Positions 1-5,194 of a stretch of 5,472 bases of DNA are shown here, in pieces (positions within the stretch are counted from its first letter, which is position 1; each line of letters opens with the position of its first letter). A program made the translations under genes and the position numbers. This DNA is from Candidatus Omnitrophota bacterium. Its GTDB lineage: Bacteria > Omnitrophota > Gorgyraeia > Gygaellales > Profunditerraquicolaceae. Location of the stretch: positions 1-5,472 of the forward strand of contig JAQUOO010000076.1 in NCBI GenBank assembly GCA_028717055.1, given 5' to 3'. The notes beneath the pieces were generated by a model. It saw nothing but the letters and a program-made list of their open reading frames with translations, had not been told where the DNA came from and searched no databases.

Positions 1-730
1 AAGCCGGCACACGGTTACGGATATAATCCGCAATCCCTTCCCATTGCCCGGGTTTAAATCCGCCGTAAATCAAGGGAGCGCGCACGGCGAAATTCACCGC
101 ATAAATGGCCGAAAGATAATCTTCGCCCAAAGGAACAACATAATTTTCTAAACCTAATTCCAGGCTTTTACTTTCCAGCTGCTTTTGCAGGGTGTTACCT
201 TTAATATTACCGGCTAACAGGCTTACGACGCTCTTGGACTGGAAATTACGGATTAGTTCTACAGCTGCATCTTCATTTTTTGCCGGACCCAAGATTACCG
301 CGATACCGGTTATCCTCCCATCAACTAACTGCAAACCCAAAGAACGCAGTATTTTATCCGGAATAAAACCGATTCCGGACTTAGGATGTTGCCGGTTCAT
401 CACCGCCAAACCCGCCAAAATCTCCTCACAAAGCAAAGTAGCCAAACCTTTATTTAAAATACCTCCTAAACAAGAAATGCCCAAACCGGTTTTGGTTACA
501 CTGCCCTTACTAAAGGATTTTATTTCTTCAAACGCCAAAGATAAATCTTCTAATGTTTTAACTTCAATATTAAGCAAAGCGTTTATTAAAGGAAAATGAT
601 AATTCGTTTCCGGAAAAGAAATTGGAGCCCGCTTTCCCGACTTTGCAATCACCCCACCCAAAGATTCCCCGGCAAGACGCAATGCCGCCGCTTCTCCCTT
701 TTTACCTGATTGCTTTAAGATGTCCGGCAT
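1..730 (-). CDS. acsB: Acetyl-CoA synthase (CODH/ACS complex) subunit, N-terminal part, cut by left window edge
   Basis: This gene is open from an ATG at 730 to the left edge, giving 243 residues of a protein usually about 700-730 long. From memory of the Moorella AcsB sequence, the visible part matches domain 1, which contacts the CO dehydrogenase subunit. Matching blocks are FPETNYHFPLINAL (39-52), IGFIPDKILRSLGLQLVDG (about 120-138), AVILGPAKNEDA (about 144-155) and YVVPLGEDYLSAIYAVNFAVRA (about 197-218), followed by a YGG segment. The N-terminus is about 15 residues shorter than in Moorella. AcsB condenses a methyl group from the corrinoid protein, CO and CoA into acetyl-CoA at the nickel-iron-sulfur A-cluster; the cluster cysteines lie in the C-terminal domain, outside the window, so activity cannot be judged. 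Archaeal CdhC lacks this domain, so this is the bacterial form. The start is fixed by AAGGAG four bases upstream, and the gene overlaps its upstream neighbour by 16 bases. The translation was worked out by hand. Confidence 0.88.
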   Translation of the reverse strand, partial: MPDILKQSGKKGEAAALRLAGESLGGVIAKSGKRAPISFPETNYHFPLINALLNIEVKTLEDLSLAFEEIKSFSKGSVTKTGLGISCLGGILNKGLATLLCEEILAGLAVMNRQHPKSGIGFIPDKILRSLGLQLVDGRITGIAVILGPAKNEDAAVELIRNFQSKSVVSLLAGNIKGNTLQKQLESKSLELGLENYVVPLGEDYLSAIYAVNFAVRAPLIYGGFKPGQWEGIADYIRNRVPA

Positions 731-1584
731 ATTTCTCCTTGCGCCTGCCTAACAATATTATCCGCAAGCATCATACTGACCACGACGCTATCCTTACCGG
801 TTATGCTTCCGCAGGCAAAGATATTTTTTACCGTAGTTTGCATACAACCGTCGATAATTACAAGGCCGTCTTTTACGGCTACTTGAGTATTCTTCAAGAA
901 TTCTATGTTTGATTTATAATTGTCCATAAATAATACGGCGGAAATTGCGATAGCCTTACCGTTACCCAGCTTTACCGCTTGCGCCTCTCCCTCGCCGATT
1001 ATTTCCTGGATAGAATCATTGATTACTTCTACATTCTTGTGGACTAACCCGGGGTCAAAAGCCCTGCGGGACAAAAGCTTTACCTCAACCTTATATTTTT
1101 CAGTAATTGCCTCAGCTATCTTTAACGCAAAAACATCCGCTCCAACTATACAAACCGGCTCCGCAATGTAACGCTTAAGAAACTCTTTCACATCATCTAA
1201 GGTATACAGACGATAAACCCCGTCTTTCCTTACCCCAGGGATATCCGGCAACACCGGCCCTTGCCCGGTAGCAACCACTAATAAATCATAGTTAATGCTC
1301 CCCCTGTCTTTAAAGTAAACCAGCCTCTTCTCTGCATTAAGTATCGAGGCTTTTTTACTTTTCAGGAAATTAATCTTATGCTTTGCGTAAAAGTCTTCGC
1401 CGCACAAAAATATGTCATTTGCAGATACGACGCCACTGATGAAATCGGCAAGCTTAAGATGGTCATAGGCGGGATAGTTTTCCTCGCTAACAAGGGTGAT
1501 ATTACTGTTACTCAACCTCTCCCTTAAACGCAAGGCGACTGCATGGCTGGAAACCGTTGCTCCGATAATAACTATATTGCTCAT
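715..1584 (-). CDS. Pyridine-nucleotide-disulfide-oxidoreductase-like protein with degenerate FAD/NAD motifs
   Basis: The 289-residue product has the layout of the rubredoxin reductase / NirB N-terminal type of two-dinucleotide-binding flavoproteins. It has an N-terminal beta-alpha-beta (IVIIGA, 4-9), a YDHLKLADFISG segment (40-51) like the Y-x-R-P-x-L-S-x-x-L-x-G block of that family, LLVVATG (101-107), a second nucleotide-binding region (CIVGADVFALKIAEA, 145-159) and a C-terminal NIFACGS (254-260). Key positions are eroded. The first GxGxxG reads GATVSS (8-13), the second reads GADVFA (148-153), and the aspartate of the usual A-x-G-D, which contacts FAD, is Ser260. It is also short (family about 380-400) and lacks the usual C-terminal dimerization domain. 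It follows metF with an ATGA overlap and precedes acsB. I infer an electron-transfer or structural partner of MetF or of the CODH/ACS complex. Whether it binds FAD is uncertain. The family is well supported; the function is not. Confidence 0.8.
   Translation of the reverse strand: MSNIVIIGATVSSHAVALRLRERLSNSNITLVSEENYPAYDHLKLADFISGVVSANDIFLCGEDFYAKHKINFLKSKKASILNAEKRLVYFKDRGSINYDLLVVATGQGPVLPDIPGVRKDGVYRLYTLDDVKEFLKRYIAEPVCIVGADVFALKIAEAITEKYKVEVKLLSRRAFDPGLVHKNVEVINDSIQEIIGEGEAQAVKLGNGKAIAISAVLFMDNYKSNIEFLKNTQVAVKDGLVIIDGCMQTTVKNIFACGSITGKDSVVVSMMLADNIVRQAQGEICRTS
735..740 (-). promoter_or_regulatory. Shine-Dalgarno site of acsB
   Basis: AAGGAG is followed by a four-base spacer (AAAT) and the ATG at 730. 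It lies inside the last codons of the upstream flavoprotein-like gene. It is among the clearest ribosome binding sites in the window and decides the acsB start, implying that acsB is translated efficiently despite overlapping its neighbour. Confidence 0.75.
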
Positions 1585-2459
1585 AACCCTGAAGCCTCTA
1601 AAACTAACGGCACAACCTTATTCCAGCCAATAGGCATAATATGGATTCCATTGCACATGGGCCTTAGTTCTTTAATCAGGCCCGAGGCGATTTCTACTGA
1701 TTGAGCTGTTTTATCTTTCGCTTCTTCCATATCTTTAATCAGATTATCCGGAACAAAAACTCCGGCAACATTCTCGTTCATATAACGGGCCATACCGGCT
1801 GATTTTAATAAAACAACTCCGGCAATAATCTTGGTTTTTAAATGCTTGGTTTTACTCAGGAAATTCTCGAATATTTTTACGTCGTAAACTGCCTGTGTCT
1901 GAAAAAACTCCGCGCCGGCAGCGATTTTCTTTTCCATCTTTAAAATCTGCGGTTCTAAAGGATCAGCGCCGGGGTTAACCACAGCACCCATACAGAATTT
2001 CGGCGCTCTTCCGATTAATTTATTCCCCTTCATATCGCTTCCTTCTTGAAGCTTCTTTATTACCTGCAACAACTGCACTGAATCTAAATCAAAAACAGGC
2101 TTGGCTTCCGGATGATCTCCCAATGCCGGATGGTCTCCGGTTAAAATCAAAAGGTTTTCAATGCCTAAAGCCGCTGCGGATAAAATATCTGACTGCAAGG
2201 CAAGGCGATTCCTGTCGCGACAGGTTAACTGATATATCGGCTCGAAACCGCGCTGTTTAAGAAGAGAACAAACCGCCAATGACCCAAGCCGCATCACCGA
2301 ACTCTGCAGGTCTGTAACATTAATGGCATCAACGTGGGAATGGATTAATTCTACATCCTCCAGAAGCTGCCTGACCTCGATTCCCTTAGGAGGGCCGATC
2401 TCCGAAGTCACCATAAACTTGCCTGATTGTAATTTTTCTTTGAAAATCATATTTACCAT
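1581..2459 (-). CDS. metF: 5,10-methylenetetrahydrofolate reductase
   Basis: This 292-residue TIM-barrel flavoprotein reduces methylene-THF to methyl-THF, the last step before methyl transfer in the methyl branch of Wood-Ljungdahl, and also supplies methionine synthesis. Visible motifs are TSEIGPPKG with the likely catalytic Glu20 (E. coli Glu28), NVTDLQSS (48-54), QLTCRDRNRLALQSDIL (78-94), LTGDHP (106-111) with Asp109 as the likely counterpart of E. coli Asp120, AVVNPG (159-164), EFFQTQAVYD (184-193) and HIMPIGW (273-279). The long loop after TGDHP (GDHPEAKPVFDLDS) is, as I recall, typical of the form found in acetogens and many anaerobes. The start is ambiguous. The ATG at 2459 overlaps the upstream gene by 7 bases, a second ATG lies at 2450, and neither has a strong ribosome binding site, so translational coupling is likely. 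No MetV-like zinc protein, the known partner in several acetogens, is adjacent. Confidence 0.93.
   Translation of the reverse strand: MVNMIFKEKLQSGKFMVTSEIGPPKGIEVRQLLEDVELIHSHVDAINVTDLQSSVMRLGSLAVCSLLKQRGFEPIYQLTCRDRNRLALQSDILSAAALGIENLLILTGDHPALGDHPEAKPVFDLDSVQLLQVIKKLQEGSDMKGNKLIGRAPKFCMGAVVNPGADPLEPQILKMEKKIAAGAEFFQTQAVYDVKIFENFLSKTKHLKTKIIAGVVLLKSAGMARYMNENVAGVFVPDNLIKDMEEAKDKTAQSVEIASGLIKELRPMCNGIHIMPIGWNKVVPLVLEASGL
2211..2224. repeat. Perfect 14-bp palindrome inside metF
   Basis: CCTGTCGCGACAGG reads the same on both strands. It encodes the conserved Thr-Cys-Arg-Asp-Arg stretch (about residues 79-83) of MetF. It could be a site or a genome-wide repeated word, or simply a result of codon choice in a conserved motif. 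One copy is visible in the window. Confidence 0.5.
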
Positions 2460-2782
2460 TTCTTAAAAATAAAGAAAACCGCCAGAATGATCAACCCGAA
2501 TCCTACTGCGTAGTTCCAGCGAAACTCTTCTTTCAGATAAAACAGCGAGAAAACTGTAAAAACAACCAAAGTTATTACTTCCTGTATTGTCTTTAACTGC
2601 GCCGCTGAATAACGGTAATGCCCGATTCTGTTTGCGGGAACCTGAAAACAATATTCCGCAAAGGCAATCAGCCAGCTGATCAAAACCACAATCCAAAGCG
2701 GAGAATTCTTATATTTAAGATGGCCATACCAGGCAAAGGTCATAAACACATTCGATACAGTCAATAAAATTACGGTTTTCAT
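2453..2782 (-). CDS. Small four-helix membrane protein, DUF486 (DMT-related) family
   Basis: The 109-residue product is almost entirely hydrophobic, with four predicted membrane segments at about 3-19, 28-46, 66-83 and 90-107. It carries the signatures of DUF486, a family distantly related to drug/metabolite transporters: TFAWYGHLK (15-23), SWLIAFAEYCFQVPANRIG (36-54), QLKTIQEVITL (62-72) and YLKEEFRWNY (82-91). The length is normal for the family, so the gene looks complete. Its biochemical role is not known to me, and half-size DMT proteins often act as dimers. The ATG directly abuts the folD stop (TAG-ATG, no spacer) and the end overlaps metF, so it is co-translated with folate enzymes. 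Whether it moves a pathway metabolite or is a passenger cannot be told from the sequence. I see no clear ribosome binding site, so translation probably depends on coupling to folD. Confidence 0.88.
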   Translation of the reverse strand: MKTVILLTVSNVFMTFAWYGHLKYKNSPLWIVVLISWLIAFAEYCFQVPANRIGHYRYSAAQLKTIQEVITLVVFTVFSLFYLKEEFRWNYAVGFGLIILAVFFIFKKW

Positions 2783-3628
2783 CTATTGCCGCTGCGATTT
2801 CGCCGCCTCAATCAAGTTACGCATAAGCATAGTAACGGTAAGCGGGCCGACTCCTCCGGGAACAGGCGTAATAAACGCAGCGCGCTTTTCTGCTTCCTCA
2901 AACTCTACATCACCGACAATTTTATCTCCGACCTTGTTTATCCCTGCATCTATAACCACAGCGCCTTCTTGAATCCAGCCGCCTTTGATTAATCCGGCTT
3001 TGCCTACCGCCACAACCAAAATCTCTGCAGCCCTCACATGCCCTTGCAGTTTATGGGCTTTGCTTGTTCCAATATGGGTTACCGTAACTGTCGCGAATTT
3101 GTCCAGCAACAAAAGCGCTAAAGGTTTTCCCACTATCTCGCTATGCCCCACGACCACAACTTCCTTGCCGTATAAATCGGTTCCGCTGGAATTAATCAAC
3201 TCCATTATGCTGGCCGCGGTGCAGGGAATAAGGCCGGATTTTCCGAATAATATTTTCCCGATATTTGCCGGGTGCATACCTTCAATATCCTTCTCCGGCA
3301 GAATAAACTGGCTTATCTTCTTATAATCGACTGCCGCCGGAAGAGGCATTTGGACAATAATACCATTGACCATTTTATCCGAGTTTAACTTAAGGATAAG
3401 CTCGACCAAAGCGCCCTCTGCGGCATCTTGCGGCAGTTTCAACAGGCGGTATTCTATTCCTAAATTCTCGGCCGCCTTGCTTTGAGATCTAACATAACTG
3501 GTTGCTCCAGCATTTTCTCCAACCATAATACTGGCTAAAACCGGTTTAGGCTTAAGAGACTGGACTTGCTTCTTAAGCTCTTCTTTTATTTTCTCGGCAA
3601 TCGGATTACCCTCTAATAACTTTGCCAA
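2783..3628 (-). CDS. folD: Methylenetetrahydrofolate dehydrogenase (FolD), probably without cyclohydrolase activity
   Basis: The 281-residue product is a normal-length FolD, which oxidises methylene-THF to methenyl-THF (reversibly) and in its usual form also hydrolyses methenyl-THF to 10-formyl-THF. Family marks are SYVRSQSKAAENLGI (44-58), GIIVQMPLP (89-97), PCTAASIMELI (135-145), the nucleotide site VVVVGHSEIVGKP (157-169) and the folate-site PGGVGP (257-262). Two active-site residues differ. In the YxxxK motif Tyr45 is kept but the lysine (E. coli Lys54, human Lys56) is Gln49, codon CAA at 3482-3484. The aspartate matching human Asp125 is Glu116. Gln93, matching human Gln100, is kept. Lysine 56 is needed for the cyclohydrolase step, so I infer a dehydrogenase-only enzyme whose missing step is done by FchA next door. 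The start is TTG, with GGAGGAG four bases upstream; the gene overlaps fchA by 23 bases. Confidence 0.95.
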   Translation of the reverse strand: MAKLLEGNPIAEKIKEELKKQVQSLKPKPVLASIMVGENAGATSYVRSQSKAAENLGIEYRLLKLPQDAAEGALVELILKLNSDKMVNGIIVQMPLPAAVDYKKISQFILPEKDIEGMHPANIGKILFGKSGLIPCTAASIMELINSSGTDLYGKEVVVVGHSEIVGKPLALLLLDKFATVTVTHIGTSKAHKLQGHVRAAEILVVAVGKAGLIKGGWIQEGAVVIDAGINKVGDKIVGDVEFEEAEKRAAFITPVPGGVGPLTVTMLMRNLIEAAKSQRQ

Positions 3629-4166
3629 CTTTCTCCTCCATAGCCAATCTAATCTTTTTGACCAATTTACCCTTCCGGTCCAATTCTTTTCTGATTGCCC
3701 GCGTTAATTTTCTATCATCAAGTGTTTTTAAATTGATTTCGACGTTAACATAAGCGCTTGAGAAACTACTTTCCAGAAAAACAGCGGCCACCGCCACGTC
3801 GCTAACCAAATTAATATTACCCTTTTTCAAAAGCGGAGGGCATAGCTTAATCCCTTCACAGCAAAGGCGGGCGACCATAAAAGGAGTATTTAACGCATCC
3901 CGCGGATTCTTACTCTGATAAGCAATAACATCAAGGTCAGTTAGTCTTAAGAATTCTTCCTTTAGCCTCTCGGATTTATAAAGGATACCCTTAAGCTCAT
4001 TGCCATATTTGTCATATTTTGGCTTGCCCAGGGTAAAATTAACCACCATGCTAATCAAGGCGGCTCCCATCGCCGCGCCAAATGCGGCAGCTGAACCGCC
4101 CCCGGGGGCTGCAAGCCTTGCCGCTAAATCATCCAGATATTTTTTTAATGACTGGTCTCTGTACAT
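3606..4166 (-). CDS. fchA: Cyclodeaminase/cyclohydrolase family protein, likely methenyl-THF cyclohydrolase
   Basis: The 186-residue helical protein belongs to the formiminotransferase-cyclodeaminase C-terminal (FTCD_C) family. It has the glycine-rich PGGGSAAAFGAAMGAALISM (21-40), LTDLDVIAY (75-83), NINLVSDVAVAA (117-128) and a C-terminal AYVNVEINLKTLDD (138-151). In acetogens and purine fermenters this family (FchA) interconverts methenyl-THF and 10-formyl-THF; in histidine degradation a relative deaminates formimino-THF. With folD directly downstream and metF and acsB following, the cyclohydrolase role is the better reading. The protein is somewhat short for the family (about 200-210). The lysine-rich stretch that usually follows the D-x-D-A-x-A-Y helix (A-Y-K-L-P-K type) is missing, replaced by SKNPRDALNTP (85-95). 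The ATG follows the yraN stop by one base, with only a distant AAAGG upstream, suggesting coupling to yraN translation. Confidence 0.85.
   Translation of the reverse strand: MYRDQSLKKYLDDLAARLAAPGGGSAAAFGAAMGAALISMVVNFTLGKPKYDKYGNELKGILYKSERLKEEFLRLTDLDVIAYQSKNPRDALNTPFMVARLCCEGIKLCPPLLKKGNINLVSDVAVAAVFLESSFSSAYVNVEINLKTLDDRKLTRAIRKELDRKGKLVKKIRLAMEEKVGKVIRG
3633..3639 (-). promoter_or_regulatory. Shine-Dalgarno site deciding the TTG start of folD
   Basis: GGAGGAG with a four-base spacer (AAAG) precedes a TTG at 3628. The site lies within the last codons of fchA (it encodes the Glu-Glu of MEEKVG). No ATG in the folD frame lies nearby, and the protein from this TTG begins with the normal FolD start (MAKLLEGNPIAEKIK), so both signals agree on the start. 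Confidence 0.75.
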
Positions 4167-4167
4167 T

Positions 4168-4548
4168 TTAATAGGTGAACCTTTCGCCTAGCTCAAACGC
4201 ATTCTTGATCAGAGTTATTTTTTGTTCCGGAGCGGAACAATCAAACGACACCACATCAAACCTTGCGCTCTTATCCAGTAACCTATTTTCTTTCAAGAAA
4301 TTTAAGGCCACCTTGGAAATTTGCGCCTGTTTTCTCAAGGAAACAGCTTCGAATCCCTGCCCGTATTTATCGTTGGAGCGGCCTTTCACCTCCACAAAAC
4401 AAAAAACATCTTTGTCTTTGGCAATAATGTCCACTTCCCCCAATTTGGTTCTATAATTCCTGCGCAAAATCTTGTAACCGCTGGCTTTGAGAAAACCTTC
4501 GGCTTTGTCTTCGGATAAAACCCCTAAATTCAAAGCAACTTTAGGCAT
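4168..4548 (-). CDS. yraN: YraN family (UPF0102) nuclease-fold protein
   Basis: The 126-residue product matches UPF0102 in length and motifs. An N-terminal helix (EDKAEGFLKASGYKILRRNYR, about 13-33) is followed by KLGEVDIIAKDKDVFCFVEVKGRS (about 35-58), which is the PD-(D/E)xK nuclease core with the aspartate in GEVD and the E-x-K in VEVK. The family has a Holliday-junction-resolvase-like fold, and its cellular role is still poorly defined. It is very often found beside rnhB and rplS, as here. The ATG overlaps the end of rnhB by 8 bases and has GGAAGAG eight bases upstream, a fair ribosome binding site. All core nuclease residues appear intact. Confidence 0.92.
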   Translation of the reverse strand: MPKVALNLGVLSEDKAEGFLKASGYKILRRNYRTKLGEVDIIAKDKDVFCFVEVKGRSNDKYGQGFEAVSLRKQAQISKVALNFLKENRLLDKSARFDVVSFDCSAPEQKITLIKNAFELGERFTY

Positions 4549-5194
4549 AATGGAAACTCTTCCGGTGAATTACCGACGGCCCAATCCGGCTAAGGATTTC
4601 CCTGTGTTTACGCGTCGGATATCCCTTATGCTGAGCAAAACCGTATTCCGGATAAACTGAATCATACTCCTGCATAATCCGGTCGCGGGTAACTTTGGCC
4701 AATATCGAGGCAGCCGCTATGCTTTTGGATTTAGCGTCGCCTTTAATAATGTCGGTAGATGGCCAATCCAGTTCAAGATACATATTCCCGTCAACAATCA
4801 CATGAATATTCAAAAGATTAAGGCCTTCTATTTTTTTTGTCAAAGCAACAACAGCTTCCTGCATTGCCAGGCGTGAGGCTTGCAAAATATTGATGCGGTC
4901 GATTGTTTTCTCGCTGACTACACTTATGCCGAATATCGATTTTCTGATGATTTCTTCAAAAGCCTTTTGGCGGATATTAAAGTTTAATTTTTTGGAATCG
5001 TCGATGCGGTTTTCGAAATTTACACTCTTAAGAGCGACTGCTGCTGCTACCACCGGTCCGGCAAGCGGCCCCCTTCCGGCTTCATCTACCCCGATAATTA
5101 AATCGCTTCCCCTGCCTTTAAGTAAACGTTCGTAATAAAACAAATCCGGATTATTCTTCTTACTTGCTTTCAATCTTGGTGGCGCGCTTGCCAA
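4541..5194 (-). CDS. rnhB: Ribonuclease HII
   Basis: The 217-residue product is a complete RNase HII, which cuts the RNA strand of RNA-DNA hybrids and single ribonucleotides misincorporated in DNA. Motifs are IIGVDEAGRGPLAGPVVAAAV (33-53), DDSKKL (65-70), IVDGN (133-137), KGDAKSKSIAAASILAKVTRD (151-171) and YGFAQHKGYPTRKH (184-197). The metal-binding set is Asp37, Glu38, Asp135 and Asp153, all present. The start is TTG at 5194, supported by AAGAGG with a five-base spacer. It gives a 35-base overlap with rplS. Later in-frame TTG codons exist at residues 8 and 18 but have no such site. About 30 residues before the first motif are charged and probably not part of the core; the DLFYYERLL segment (17-25) is typical for the family. 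Confidence 0.96.
   Translation of the reverse strand: MASAPPRLKASKKNNPDLFYYERLLKGRGSDLIIGVDEAGRGPLAGPVVAAAVALKSVNFENRIDDSKKLNFNIRQKAFEEIIRKSIFGISVVSEKTIDRINILQASRLAMQEAVVALTKKIEGLNLLNIHVIVDGNMYLELDWPSTDIIKGDAKSKSIAAASILAKVTRDRIMQEYDSVYPEYGFAQHKGYPTRKHREILSRIGPSVIHRKSFHYA

Noticed and set aside
192..1171. Open frames on the plus strand at 192-599, 622-912 and 920-1171
   Set aside because: They lie opposite acsB and the flavoprotein-like gene, whose minus-strand frames carry clear family motifs. The plus-strand products show no recognisable domain.
2463..2696. Alternative minus-strand frame of 77 codons inside the DUF486 gene
   Set aside because: It is out of frame with DUF486, whose product matches the family along its whole length; the alternative product has no recognisable motif.
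2786..3326. Plus-strand open frames opposite folD
   Set aside because: They are shadows of folD, which has full-length family motifs on the other strand.
4098..4109. 12-bp palindrome GCCCCCGGGGGC in fchA
   Set aside because: It is explained by the codons of the conserved Pro-Gly-Gly-Gly motif and has no T-run or hairpin context.
4140..4200. Possible terminator or promoter between the housekeeping and carbon-fixation parts
   Set aside because: Only one base separates yraN and fchA. The T-rich stretch near 4141-4146 is fchA coding sequence, and I found no hairpin or clear -35/-10 pair.
4000..5135. Plus-strand open frames opposite fchA, yraN and rnhB
   Set aside because: All are antisense to strongly supported genes, with no domain or ribosome binding site of note.
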